A DNA stretch of 64,000 bases from assembly GCF_001622165.1 (NCBI RefSeq), contig NZ_LVWG01000022.1, forward strand, positions 22,519 through 86,518, written 5' to 3'. This stretch comes from Pelodictyon luteolum. Its GTDB lineage: Bacteria; Bacteroidota; Chlorobiia; Chlorobiales; Chlorobiaceae. How positions within the stretch are numbered: the stretch's first letter is position 1; every line of letters starts with the position of its first letter. The notes below the pieces were generated by a model. It made no database searches. It saw nothing but the letters and a program-made list of their open reading frames with translations, and was not told the DNA's origin. The translations under genes were made by a program, and so were the position numbers. Positions 49,601-57,268 of this stretch are shown piece by piece.

Positions 49601-49882
49601 ATGAGTGAAATGCTTCAAATGATGGGTCTGTCGCGGGAACTGGTCAGCCGGATCCAGGCCATGCGGCGGGACAGCGGACTGGACATTACTGACCGGATCC
49701 GGTTGCGGATTGAGGGAACAGAAAAACTTCTCGAGGCGGTGCAACGAAATGATGCGTATATTAGGGATGAAACACTCGCAACGGCTCTAGAGCTCGCTCC
49801 GCTCGATTCCGAAGCCAATCCGACAGCCGGCACCGAAACGGTGAACGGCGAATTATGCCGTATCGCGCTTGATAAATCCTGA
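46631..49882 (+). CDS. ileS: Isoleucyl-tRNA synthetase, long (eukaryotic-like) type
   Basis: 1083 residues, longer than the ~940-residue E. coli-type enzyme. Class I motifs: the HIGH equivalent in [15 protein letters not shown] (about residues 55-69) and KMSKS in [14 protein letters not shown] (about 630). The editing domain ([34 protein letters not shown]) is intact. The extended C-terminal region (about 860-1083) and the opening [18 protein letters not shown] place it with the type 2 enzymes often tolerant of mupirocin. The C-terminal Cys4 zinc finger of type 1 enzymes is absent. Confidence 0.96.
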   Translation: MADKFAEYPSSTPYSEMEAAVLTYWNEHDIFHKSLEERPSDRVFSFYEGPPTVNGKPGVHHVFSRTIKDAVCRYRTMQGYRVPRKAGWDTHGLPVEISVEKKLGLKNKAQVEEYGEGEFNMEARALVYHHIDDNREGWGKLTERMGYWVDMDHPYITCENNYIESVWWALKTIFDKGLIYKDYKIVPQDPKSETVLSSHELALGYKEVKDPSVYVKFRLKGEDASFLVWTTTPWTLISNVALSVGADILYVRVKHAESGEVLILAESRLQVLLEKNEEGQSLWNVVERIEGSALEGLEYEPLFKYFSPARKCWYVTLGSFVSTGDGTGIVHIAPAFGADDYEVSKQYDLPMLQPVGRNGCFTAEVPEYEGMFFKDTDPPIITRLKEEGKLYRKETITHTYPFSWRYDVPVIYYARESWYIRTTSIADRMVELNKTINWCPPEIGSGRFGNWLEENKDWALSRERFWGSPLPVWVAEDFAIGDDAASGKMFAVGSIAELRDGFIDVDGRRMLLGDALDQGLAELDLHKPFVDRIYFIRDGVRFTRTPELIDVWFDSGSMPFAQLHYPFENKELFEQTFPADFIAEGVDQTRGWFYTLHAVSTLLFDRPAYRNLIVNGHILDKNGQKMSKSKGNVVDPFETMQKYGADAIRWYLLVASPPWRPKSFNTEEIEEEQRKFFRAYINSYNFFVLYANVDGFTGSEPAVPLLQRSELDRWVLSSLSSLVGGVHSRMEQYDLTGAARLVDDFIVDDLSNWYIRRSRKRFWKSDMGTDKLAAYQSLHQCLETLARLLAPFTPFLAERIYLNLHALQGTAGRESVHLADFPTIDTAAVDLPLERRMKKAQIITSLVRTMRERASIKVRQPLSRILLAVADSTEREEYRLVADIITEEVNVLNIEYVDEDGSVISKKVKPNFKTLGPKFGKDMKQLAEAVRSMSYKQIAQLEKEGSLTLEWAERSFDILRGDVEIMHEDIEGWLVASDESHGIMVALDTEMSEMLQMMGLSRELVSRIQAMRRDSGLDITDRIRLRIEGTEKLLEAVQRNDAYIRDETLATALELAPLDSEANPTAGTETVNGELCRIALDKS

Positions 49883-49911
49883 GTGAAATGGTATTTTAAC
49901 TCTCCTTTTTT

Positions 49912-49923
49912 ACGGTATACCGT
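49912..49923. promoter_or_regulatory. 12-bp perfect palindrome upstream of the DksA-like gene
   Basis: ACGGTATACCGT reads the same on both strands and lies 25 bases before the ATG of the DksA-family gene, after a CTTTTTT run. It could be a repressor or activator site, or simply a small hairpin. No matching copy was noticed elsewhere in the window. Confidence 0.35.
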
Positions 49924-49947
49924 TAGAATCAGAAAATCTGAAGTGTC

Positions 49948-50382
49948 ATGACCAAGAAAAGCAGCAGTGCATCAAAAAAGGACCAGGAGATCATTGAGGA
50001 ACCGGTGCTCACCAAGACCTATCTCACGGACGAGGAACTTGAACATTTCCGCCAGCTTCTCCTGAAACGACGTGAGGAGGTCTTGCGCGATCTCGACATC
50101 CTCCGCTCATCACTTTCAGACGAGAATGTGGAGGATTCGATCAACTCGAACTACTCCATGCACATGGCCGACCACGGGACCGAAACCATGGACCGTGAGC
50201 AGCGCTTCATGTTTATCGCCCGCGACGAGAAATACATCGGCTACATCGATCAGGCGCTTGACCGGATCCGCAACCGAACCTACGGTATCTGCATCAAGTC
50301 CGGCAAGCCCATTCCGAAGAAGCGCCTCGAGGCCGTTCCGCATACCTCGGTCCGCATCGAGTGCAAGCAGGGGAAAAAGTAG
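49948..50382 (+). CDS. DksA/TraR-family protein with degenerate zinc finger
   Basis: 144 residues: a coiled-coil region (about 25-105) and a DksA-type C-terminus, YGICIKSGKPIPKKRLEAVP. In zinc-bearing DksA the spacing is CX2C-X17-CX2C. Here the four positions are Cys115, Ser118, Arg136 and Cys139, so two ligands are lost and zinc binding is unlikely. Such variants, for example DksA2-like proteins, can still bind RNA polymerase. The acidic coiled-coil tip normally needed to act with ppGpp is not obvious. A palindrome sits upstream and a terminator downstream, so it is probably monocistronic. Confidence 0.85.
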   Translation: MTKKSSSASKKDQEIIEEPVLTKTYLTDEELEHFRQLLLKRREEVLRDLDILRSSLSDENVEDSINSNYSMHMADHGTETMDREQRFMFIARDEKYIGYIDQALDRIRNRTYGICIKSGKPIPKKRLEAVPHTSVRIECKQGKK

Positions 50383-50432
50383 GTTCGCATTCCTCGGTAT
50401 CAGAAAATCAGGGGACGTGCCGGAAACAAGAG

Positions 50433-50470
50433 AGCCCGTCCTGCATGGTGGCATGCGGGACGGGCTTTTT
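50433..50470 (+). terminator. Terminator after the DksA-like gene
   Basis: AGCCCGTC and GACGGGCT form the outer stem, with an inner CTGCAT/ATGCGG partial stem, followed by TTTTT. It lies between convergent genes and could also serve purF from the other strand. Confidence 0.75.
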
Positions 50471-50517
50471 CGATGCAGGCGGGTAAGGTATAACGGGGGT
50501 GGCTCTCTGCAGTCCCT

Positions 50518-52011
50518 TTAGTCGTTTTCCTCCTTGTCTGTAGTCGCCTCGTTGACCTGAATGGGGTAGTCTCCGCTGAAGCATGCGGTGCAGTAGCTGC
50601 AGCTCTCGCCTTCGAATGAGGGGACGCTGTTTATGAGCCCGGGCATGGAGAGGTAGGTGAGGGTATCGACACCGATATACTCCCTGATCTTTTCAATCTC
50701 ATCGACCTCATTTTCAATCGAATCGAACATGTGGGTGAGCAGCTGGCGCTTGGTGGGGAAGTCCATGCCGTAGAAGCAGGGGTTGGTGATCGGCGGAGAG
50801 CTGATGTGCAGATGTATGGCCTTGGGGTCAGCTTCGCGGATCAGCTTGATCAGCATCCTTGCCGTTGTTCCCCGTACGATAGAGTCGTCGATGAGGATGA
50901 TAGGGCGGTTCTGCAGGACACCCCGGACGATATTGTATTTGGAGCGGACTTTGATGTCACGGCTCTGAATGCCCGGTTGGATGAAGGTTCTTCCTACATA
51001 GTGGTTACGGATCAGCCCATGCTCAAAGCGTGCGGGGCGGCCCGCCCGGTTACTTTCGCGCACGAAACCGAGGGCTGCGGTGTTCGAAGAGTCGGGGACG
51101 CTGACAACGGTCAGTTCCTTCTCCCCTGGTGTCTGTTCAATCGACGACTCCCGGGCAAGGTTTTTTCCGAGGTTGCGGCGCACCTTGTCTACCGAGTTGC
51201 CGAAGATAAAGCTGTCGGGACGGGCAAAGTAGACGTATTCAAAGATGCAGCGGGCCTTGCGTTCCGAGGGCGGGAGGAAGAGTGATGTCGGTTTTTCGTT
51301 GGCCACCGCAAGGTGGTCTATGAGCAGGATTTCGCCCGGTTCGATATCGCGGATGTATTCTGCCTGGATGATGTCGAATGCACAGGTTTCGCTGGCGACG
51401 ACGTATGCCAGTTCGCCGGTGAGGGGATCGGTCTTCTTGCCGAGCGCCAGCGGCCGGAACCCGAATGGATCGCGTGCGGCAATCATCTGGTTGTTTGCGA
51501 GCAGCACCATCGAATAGGCGCCCTGCACCTGCTTCAGTGCTTCGTAGATCTGCTGTATCGGCTCCTTTTCACGGCTCCGTGCGGCAAGATGCGGGATGAT
51601 TTCGGTATCGGAGGAGGCCTGGAAGATGACGCCGAGTTCCGTCAGTTCGTTGCGGAGTTTTCTGGAGTTGGTCAGGTTGCCGTTATGGGCTATGGCCAGG
51701 CTTCCGGAACGGTAGGTGAGGGAGAACGGCTGGATGTTGTTGGTCGACTTTGCCGAACCGGACGTAGAGTATCGGTTGTGGCCGATTGCCGCATAGCCGC
51801 TGAGGCTGTCGAACACTGTTTCGTCGCGGAATACTTCCGAGACGAGGCCCATTCCCTTGTGCTGCTTGAAAATGGTCTTTTTCCGGGCCTTGCTGTAGTC
51901 AGCAACAACAATCCCCGCAGCTTCCTGCCCCCGGTGCTGTAGGGAGTACAGACCATAGAAGGTGTCTTCCGCAGGAGTTTTTGAATTGAAGATGCCGAAA
52001 ACTCCACACAT
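50518..52011 (-). CDS. purF: Amidophosphoribosyltransferase (iron-sulfur type)
   Basis: 497 residues starting MCGVFGIFN, so that Cys2 is the N-terminal glutaminase nucleophile after Met removal. Starts further upstream (to 52089) would block this and are rejected. HRGQEAAGI, HNRYSTSG and HNGNLTNSRKL belong to the Ntn glutaminase; IILIDDSIVRGTT is the PRPP-binding loop. Four cysteines fit the 4Fe-4S-bearing class: RCIFEYVYFARP, NPCFYGMD and SCSYC. It catalyses the committed step of purine synthesis. purN and purH lie 5 kb away. Confidence 0.97.
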   Translation of the reverse strand: MCGVFGIFNSKTPAEDTFYGLYSLQHRGQEAAGIVVADYSKARKKTIFKQHKGMGLVSEVFRDETVFDSLSGYAAIGHNRYSTSGSAKSTNNIQPFSLTYRSGSLAIAHNGNLTNSRKLRNELTELGVIFQASSDTEIIPHLAARSREKEPIQQIYEALKQVQGAYSMVLLANNQMIAARDPFGFRPLALGKKTDPLTGELAYVVASETCAFDIIQAEYIRDIEPGEILLIDHLAVANEKPTSLFLPPSERKARCIFEYVYFARPDSFIFGNSVDKVRRNLGKNLARESSIEQTPGEKELTVVSVPDSSNTAALGFVRESNRAGRPARFEHGLIRNHYVGRTFIQPGIQSRDIKVRSKYNIVRGVLQNRPIILIDDSIVRGTTARMLIKLIREADPKAIHLHISSPPITNPCFYGMDFPTKRQLLTHMFDSIENEVDEIEKIREYIGVDTLTYLSMPGLINSVPSFEGESCSYCTACFSGDYPIQVNEATTDKEEND

Positions 52012-52224
52012 AGGCCTGGGGGATGTTAAGTTTGTGTAAACTTCCGAGCTCCATAAAATGGCGATTGCCAAGTGAAACTTCAAATTCAAAATTGAAAATA
52101 ATCACTATGATGGCATCGAGCCCTCAAGAAGATGTTTTTCAGGTGGATGGGAATTACTGACAGGCCTCTGCTGTTATAGTGCCGAATTGCACCAAAACCG
52201 GAAACCCTTTCACCCCTCAACACC

Positions 52225-52743
52225 ATGAAAAACACCCCTGCATCGCCGACCGTTCCCGGTCCCGCCCTGTGGCTCGCCATCACGCTCCTCTGGGGAACCG
52301 TTTTCTACGCTACCTCCGTTGCCTTGCTCCGGCTGGCTTCACGGCAGCTCGCGGGAGGCCTGTTCGATCCTTCCGGAGAGGTCGTCCTCAACGTTTACGG
52401 CATGCATGTGTTACTGCTGGTATCATTCGCCCTCATTGCCATGACCGCCCGAATGGTCATGGACCCCGGAGCCCGGAGCCAGCAGAGGCGGTGGGATGCC
52501 GTAAAGGGCGGCTATGGTGAGAAGGTGTTCATTTCGCTAGCCGGCAGCATCGCTACGGGTTTTTTCTTTACCGCCCTGACAGCCCTTACATGGACTGCAT
52601 CCTCGGAACTGTTTCCGGCAGGTGCGGCCCTCAGTCTCTCCGTGGTGCTGCTGGCATCGTTCTATAATATCGGCGCGGGGCTTTCGGCTTCGTTGCTGGT
52701 GGGTATGGTATTCCTTGTTTCTGGCATCGGAAAGAAGGCCTGA
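52225..52743 (+). CDS. Unknown four-helix membrane protein
   Basis: 172 residues, no recognised family. Hydrophobic segments are visible at about 12-36 (ALWLAITLLWGTVFYATSVALL), 57-75 (YGMHVLLLVSFALIAMTA), 104-128 and 134-167. One polar loop contains DPGARSQQRRWDAVKGGYGEK. It begins about 210 bases from the divergent purF start and ends before the tRNA-Ala terminator. Codon use is like its neighbours. Role unknown. Confidence 0.7.
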   Translation: MKNTPASPTVPGPALWLAITLLWGTVFYATSVALLRLASRQLAGGLFDPSGEVVLNVYGMHVLLLVSFALIAMTARMVMDPGARSQQRRWDAVKGGYGEKVFISLAGSIATGFFFTALTALTWTASSELFPAGAALSLSVVLLASFYNIGAGLSASLLVGMVFLVSGIGKKA

Positions 52744-52801
52744 GGGATCCTCTTTGAGGTTCACCGGAGCCGAGGATCGGATGGGACGGATGGGACAAAA
52801 A

Positions 52802-52829
52802 AAAAGCGCGGGCGGATGCCTGCGCTTTT
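52802..52829 (-). terminator. Terminator of tRNA-Ala
   Basis: AAAAGCGCGGGC and GCCTGCGCTTTT form a 12-base stem (one G-T pair) with a GGAT loop. On the minus strand it is followed by a long T-run (A8-9 on the plus strand), ideal for ending the tRNA transcript. On the plus strand it may also serve the membrane-protein gene. Confidence 0.85.
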
Positions 52830-52840
52830 CTTTATCGGGG

Positions 52841-52913
52841 TGGAGCTAAGGAGACTCGAACTCCTGACCCTTTGCATGCCATGCAAATGCTCTACCAACT
52901 GAGCTATAGCCCC
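52841..52913 (-). tRNA. tRNA-Ala, anticodon GGC
   Basis: 73 nt read on the minus strand. The acceptor stem GGGGCTA/TAGCTCC contains the G3-U70 pair that identifies alanine tRNAs. D-loop GCTCAGTTGGTAGAGC, anticodon stem TTTGC/GCAAA with loop ATGGCAT (GGC in the anticodon positions), T-arm with GTTCGAGTC, discriminator A. No CCA is encoded (the following bases are CCC), so it is added enzymatically. It reads GCC and GCU codons. Confidence 0.95.
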
Positions 52914-52927
52914 GATTGGAAGATTTA

Positions 52928-52956
52928 ATTAAAAGAAAAAAAACTTGTTTTTGCAA
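52928..52956 (-). promoter_or_regulatory. Candidate promoter of tRNA-Ala
   Basis: On the minus strand, TTGCAA (-35-like, 52956-52951) and TTTAAT (-10-like, 52933-52928) are separated by 17 bases. The -10 ends 14 bases before the tRNA 5' end, leaving room for a short leader. Spacing and position fit a sigma-70-type promoter. Confidence 0.5.
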
Positions 52957-53062
52957 CTAGTTTTGCTGATTCTTTTACTGTGACCCCGGATAAGGGGTCC
53001 TGACGGCTGCAGAAAGCTGCAGAAAGTCGTATTCAACTCCAAGCATCCCATTTTCTTCACCC

Positions 53063-53950
53063 ATGTCACTTCGCTTCATTGTCAGGGAAGGGTTTTCAGG
53101 CATTTCGAGAGCTCGTGTGCCTGCTTCGGTCACCGTCGCCATCAGCTTTTTCGCCCTTGTTCTTCTGGGGCTTTTCGGTACGGTCTCCCTTGGCTTTTAT
53201 GACATCATCCAGGAACTTCGCGGCCGTGTGGAGCTGGAAGTGTTTTTCAGTGATGCCCTGCAGGGTGGGGACGCCCGCGCTGCAGCCCTTAAGATGAAGG
53301 ATCTTGCGGGTGTCAGCGAGAGCCGGTTCATCGACAAGGATGAGGCACGCAAAATCTTTACAGCGGATTTCGGAGAGGACGTCGTCGCCATACTCGGCTC
53401 GAACCCCCTGCCCCGTTCCATCCGGCTCCGCATCATTCCATCCTATGCTACTCCCGACAGCCTTCAGCCCATCATGGCTGCGGTGCGAAGCATTGCTCCC
53501 GGAGCCGACATCCGCTACAACAAGGCATTTCTTCTGGATATTGAGAACAATGCACGCCTCTTCACCATCATCACCGGCACCATCGGTCTCTTGATCTCGA
53601 TGGCGACGGTGGTGATGGTCGGCTACACCATCCGACTGGCCATGTATTCAAGGAAGGAAAAAATACGGACCATGCGCCTTGTCGGTGCATCCACCTCGTT
53701 CATCGCTGCTCCGTACCTCCTTGAAGGGGCCCTCGAAGGCCTTCTGGCCGGCCTGCTTGCCTCGGGGGCTCTCGCACTCATTTTCGAACAGGTGCTCCAG
53801 CGTTATGAGCCCGGTCTCTATCTTGTGCTGCAGCACTCTGCTCTTCTGGCATACCCTTCCGTGGCCGTGCTCGGCATCATACTCGGTCTCTTCGGCAGTG
53901 CGCTCTCGGTCGCCAAGTACCTTCGCTCCGCCTCCCGTGTGCTCCGCTAG
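53063..53950 (+). CDS. ftsX: Cell-division ABC permease-like protein FtsX
   Basis: 295 residues. One N-terminal membrane helix (about 20-45), a periplasmic domain (about 50-165) carrying DEARKIFTADFGED and NPLPRSIRLRI, then three C-terminal helices with YTIRLAMYSRKEKIRTMRLVGAS just before the second. FtsX with the ATPase FtsE activates cell-wall hydrolases at the septum. ftsE is not beside it. The upstream gap holds a GACCCC/GGGGTC hairpin (52982-52999) and a tandem GCTGCAGAAA duplication (53006-53025). Confidence 0.88.
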   Translation: MSLRFIVREGFSGISRARVPASVTVAISFFALVLLGLFGTVSLGFYDIIQELRGRVELEVFFSDALQGGDARAAALKMKDLAGVSESRFIDKDEARKIFTADFGEDVVAILGSNPLPRSIRLRIIPSYATPDSLQPIMAAVRSIAPGADIRYNKAFLLDIENNARLFTIITGTIGLLISMATVVMVGYTIRLAMYSRKEKIRTMRLVGASTSFIAAPYLLEGALEGLLAGLLASGALALIFEQVLQRYEPGLYLVLQHSALLAYPSVAVLGIILGLFGSALSVAKYLRSASRVLR

Positions 53951-53962
53951 CATTCTCGATGG

Positions 53963-54802
53963 TTACTGCAGGCCGTAGAGCATCCTGATCTCCTCCGCCC
54001 ATCCGTCCGAGTCGGGGGTTTCGAGGATGAGGGGAATTTCTTCGAATGCCGGACTCTGCATGATGAGGCGGAATGCGTCAAGCCCTATTTTGCCTTTTCC
54101 CACACATGCGTGCCGGTCGAGCCGGCTGCCGACAGGGTGCAGTGCGTCGTTGAGGTGCATGCCCCTCAGATACTGCATCCCTACAACCCTGTCGAACTCC
54201 CTGAAGGTCTCTGCTGCCGCGTCTGCTGTTGCGAGGTCGTAGCCGGCGGCAAAGAGGTGGCAGGTGTCGAGGCAGATGCCGATGCGTGACTTGTCGTTGG
54301 TCATTTCAATCAGTGCTGCGAGGTGCTCGAACCGGTTGCCGAGGTTCGTTCCCTGCCCTGCGGTGTTTTCGATGACGGCAGTCACGCCGGTCGAGTGATC
54401 AAGAGCTATGTTGATTGAATCGGCGATGCGGCGGAGGCACTCATCCGGAGTGGAGAGGTTGAGATGGCTGCCCGGGTGAAAGTTCAAAAGCTCAAGCCCG
54501 AGGGCTGCTGCCCGCTGCATTTCATCAATGAACGCCGCCCGGGAGTGTTCGAGTTTCAGGGGGTCGGGATTGCCGAGGTTTATGAGGTAGCTGTCGTGGG
54601 GGAGGATGTGGCGCATCTCGAACCCGCCCTCAGCACAGTTCCGCCTGAAGGCCTCAATTGAAGCCGGCTGGAGCGGGGGGGATTTCCACTGCCGCTGGTT
54701 TTTTGTGAAAAGTGCGAACGCCGTGGCCCCGATGGCCCGGGCATTCAAGGGGGCGTTTTCAATGCCGCCAGCAATGCTGACATGAGCTCCTAAGCGTTTC
54801 AT
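53963..54802 (-). CDS. nfo: Endonuclease IV (AP endonuclease)
   Basis: 279 residues, TIM-barrel enzyme with a trinuclear zinc site that cuts DNA 5' of abasic sites. Start [68 protein letters not shown] (positions within the barrel's C-terminal edge) and [18 protein letters not shown] are all present. Its start overlaps the stop of the upstream glycosyltransferase gene by four bases. Confidence 0.97.
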   Translation of the reverse strand: MKRLGAHVSIAGGIENAPLNARAIGATAFALFTKNQRQWKSPPLQPASIEAFRRNCAEGGFEMRHILPHDSYLINLGNPDPLKLEHSRAAFIDEMQRAAALGLELLNFHPGSHLNLSTPDECLRRIADSINIALDHSTGVTAVIENTAGQGTNLGNRFEHLAALIEMTNDKSRIGICLDTCHLFAAGYDLATADAAAETFREFDRVVGMQYLRGMHLNDALHPVGSRLDRHACVGKGKIGLDAFRLIMQSPAFEEIPLILETPDSDGWAEEIRMLYGLQ

Positions 54803-55845
54803 TCCGTAATCTTTTTTTGCTGTTCCGCGGTGAGGTTCATGGTTTCGCGGATGAGAAAACTTTCTTTCGCGCCGGTGGTTGTCGACAGCATCTCTCCAAG
54901 CAGTCCCGTCGAGAACAGCTGGACACCGAGGATCAGGAGGAGGATGCCGAGAAAGAGGATCGGCCGGTTGCTGATGTAATGGTTGTTGATGACTTTGTCG
55001 AGTGTGACGTATGCGCTGATACTGAACCCCAGAAGGAAACTGATGAGGCCTGCCATGCCGAAGAAGTGCATGGGACGGCGGAAGTAGCGGGTGATGAAGA
55101 GGACAGCAAAGAAGTCGAACAGCCCTTTGAGGAAGCGTGCCGATCCGTATTTGGTTCGGCCGTAGCGGCGCCTGCGGTGCTCAACGGGCAACTCGGTGAT
55201 CCGGTACCCTTTCCATGCCGCAAACACCGGGATGTATCGGTGCATGTCGCCGTGCAGCTCTATGCTTTCGGGAACTTCGCGGCGATAGACTTTCAGGCCG
55301 CAGTTGATGTCGTGCAGCCGGACACCGGTGAAGAATCCTGTGACGGCGTTGAAGATGCGTGAGGGGACCGTTTTGGTGACAGGGTCGTGCCTGTGGCGTT
55401 TCCAGCCGCTGACGAGGTCGTAGCCCTCCAGAAGCTTTTCGAACAGGGGACGTATGGCCCGGGGATCATCCTGCAGGTCGGCGTCGAGGGTGCAGATAAA
55501 GCGCCCTTCGGCCGCCCTGAAACCGGCTGAAAGGGCCGCTGTTTTCCCCGAGTTTTTTCTGAATGAGATGAGTTTTACTTCCGGTGCAGTTGCTGCCAGC
55601 GCTTTTGCCGCCTCGCCGGATCCATCGGTTGAACCATCGTCCACCAGAATGATTTCATGGCTGAAGGGTTCCGCACAGAGCGCATGAAGCTTTGTGTCAG
55701 ACAGGGCCAGAGACAGTTCCTTAAGCAGTTCGGGGATTGATTCCCGTTCATTATAGAGCGGAACGATGACGGAGAGTATGAGCACGGGGACGATGTTTGT
55801 TGAGTAAGCGATTGAGGAAAGGTACGAACTCAGCCGGATGGACAC
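54799..55845 (-). CDS. Family 2 glycosyltransferase, polyprenyl-phosphate sugar synthase type
   Basis: 348 residues, or 328 if the GTG at 55785 ([17 protein letters not shown]) is the start; the family normally begins at that point and the upstream 20 residues look unrelated. GT-A fold with the metal-binding [34 protein letters not shown] precedes two C-terminal membrane helices (about 245-268 and 285-308). This matches DPM1/ArnC/GtrB-like enzymes that charge undecaprenyl phosphate with a sugar. Coupled to nfo by an ATGA overlap. Confidence 0.85.
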   Translation of the reverse strand: MSIRLSSYLSSIAYSTNIVPVLILSVIVPLYNERESIPELLKELSLALSDTKLHALCAEPFSHEIILVDDGSTDGSGEAAKALAATAPEVKLISFRKNSGKTAALSAGFRAAEGRFICTLDADLQDDPRAIRPLFEKLLEGYDLVSGWKRHRHDPVTKTVPSRIFNAVTGFFTGVRLHDINCGLKVYRREVPESIELHGDMHRYIPVFAAWKGYRITELPVEHRRRRYGRTKYGSARFLKGLFDFFAVLFITRYFRRPMHFFGMAGLISFLLGFSISAYVTLDKVINNHYISNRPILFLGILLLILGVQLFSTGLLGEMLSTTTGAKESFLIRETMNLTAEQQKKITE

Positions 55846-55870
55846 AAACGCCCCAAATGGCGCTCTGGCC

Positions 55871-56590
55871 TCATACCCCGCGCTCTATGTCTGGCCATAT
55901 GTACTTGTGGAGCTGCAGCTGCATGCGTACGTGCAGCCGGTCCTCAAGGATCCATCCGGCCAGCTCGTATGGGTGGACCGTTCCGGCTATCGGACCCATC
56001 ATGACGGTGCATGCTTCGGCGAGCCTGGTCTCCTTGATGAGCTTGCGGGCCCAGAGGTAGTCATCCCGGTCGGCGGCGACGATCTTGAACTCGTAGTGGT
56101 TCCGCTCCTTTTCTCCCTGACTGAGGGCAAGGTCGATGTTTTCCATGCAGTTCTCTCCATCTTTGCCTGAGGATGGAGGCTTGAGGTCAATGACCTTGTG
56201 CACACGCGGGTCGACGTCGCGGACGGAAAGGAATCCGCCGGTCTCAAGCATGATGATGCCTCCTCCGTCACAGAGGGCGCAAAGCAGTTTATGGACCAGA
56301 GGCTGCTCGAGTGGTTCGCCGCCGGTGACTTCGATCAGGTGTGGCCGGAAGCGGCGGGCTTCATCTATGGTGTCGCCTATGGAGAGCTGGCGCTCTGCTG
56401 TTCTTGCATAGGTTGTGTCGCAGTAACGGCAACCGTGGCTGCATCCTGCGAGCCGGATGAAAGTGCATGGCCATCCGGCAAAGGATGACTCTCCCTGAAT
56501 GGAGTGGAATATTTCGCTGATCTGGAGCATGGCGCCCGTCATGGCGCCCGTCATGGTGCCCGTCATGGTGCCCGTCATGATATCCGTCAT
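55871..56590 (-). CDS. queE: 7-carboxy-7-deazaguanine synthase
   Basis: 239 residues from ATG 56590, which overlaps the purN stop as ATGA. This radical SAM enzyme forms the deazaguanine core of queuosine. The cluster motif is CSHGCRYC (Cys50, Cys54, Cys57; CX3CX2C), preceded by IFHSIQGESSFAGWPCTFIR and followed by EVTGGEPLEQ. The first 21 residues are a repeat, MTGTMTGTMTGAMTGAM after MTDI, in which every fourth residue is a possible initiator Met. The family-like sequence begins at MLQISEIFHSIQ (ATG 56530), so the mature start is uncertain. queG, the last queuosine enzyme, is 3 kb away. Confidence 0.93.
   Translation of the reverse strand: MTDIMTGTMTGTMTGAMTGAMLQISEIFHSIQGESSFAGWPCTFIRLAGCSHGCRYCDTTYARTAERQLSIGDTIDEARRFRPHLIEVTGGEPLEQPLVHKLLCALCDGGGIIMLETGGFLSVRDVDPRVHKVIDLKPPSSGKDGENCMENIDLALSQGEKERNHYEFKIVAADRDDYLWARKLIKETRLAEACTVMMGPIAGTVHPYELAGWILEDRLHVRMQLQLHKYIWPDIERGV
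56528..56590 (-). repeat. 12-bp tandem repeat carrying six in-frame ATGs
   Basis: ATG recurs at 56590, 56578, 56566, 56554, 56542 and 56530, exactly every 12 bases. Four units are ATGACGGGCACC or ATGACGGGCGCC, and the 5'-most (ATGACGGATATC) is diverged. Copy-number change would keep the frame and alter only the number of start codons and N-terminal residues of queE. Confidence 0.95.
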
Positions 56591-57189
56591 TGCCTGAAGC
56601 GCAGAAGGAGTTTATAGAGGGCTTCGGGGTAGATGCGGTGCTCGCATTCGAGTACCCGTGCCGCCAGGGTTTCGGGTGTGTCGCCTTCCATCACAGGTAC
56701 TGTTCCCTGCAGGAGGATTTCGCCCCGGTCATATTCCTCGTCGACGAAGTGCACGGTCGCACCGCTCTGTTGTTCACCCGCTGCAAGGACCGCCGTATGG
56801 ACATGGATGCCGTACATGCCCTCGCCGCCGAATTTCGGCAGGAGTGCGGGATGGATGTTGAGGATGTTGTTCCGGTATGCCAGGGTGACTTCTGCGGGAA
56901 TCTTGCGCATGTAGCCGGCAAGGAGAATGGTCTCTATGCCGTGCGCTTCAAGCGCCTGGATCATTGCCCGGGCGAACTCTTCCTGCCCGTTGAACTGTTT
57001 CTCCGAAATGTGGAGGGTGTCGATGCCCTCCCGGCGGGCGAACTCCATAGCCCCGCACTGTCTGCGGTTGGAGATGCAGAGGACGATTTCGGCTGGGAGG
57101 CTGCGCTCCGCAATGGCTTTGTGGACTGCCATGAAATTGCTTCCCGTTCCGGAGCAGAAGACCGCAAGGCGTCTTTTCGGGTTACTCAT
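56587..57189 (-). CDS. purN: Phosphoribosylglycinamide formyltransferase
   Basis: 200 residues. The enzyme adds the first formyl group in purine synthesis from 10-formyl-tetrahydrofolate. RLAVFCSGTGSNFMAVHKAI holds the phosphate loop; NILNIHPALLPKFGGEGMYG and ATVHFVDEEYDRGEILLQ carry the catalytic Asn-His-Asp set. It diverges from purH across a 79-base A+T-rich gap and overlaps queE at its 3' end. Confidence 0.96.
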   Translation of the reverse strand: MSNPKRRLAVFCSGTGSNFMAVHKAIAERSLPAEIVLCISNRRQCGAMEFARREGIDTLHISEKQFNGQEEFARAMIQALEAHGIETILLAGYMRKIPAEVTLAYRNNILNIHPALLPKFGGEGMYGIHVHTAVLAAGEQQSGATVHFVDEEYDRGEILLQGTVPVMEGDTPETLAARVLECEHRIYPEALYKLLLRFRQ

Positions 57190-57268
57190 TTCCTGAATAT
57201 TTTCTTACATTTCCGCTTCATAAAGCTGTTCCTCACTGCAAGTATACCATAAGATAACCATTCCTCAA

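Noticed and set aside
56528..56590. Frame-changing phase-variation repeat in queE
   Set aside because: The unit is 12 bp, so copy-number change cannot shift the reading frame; only the N-terminal length would vary.
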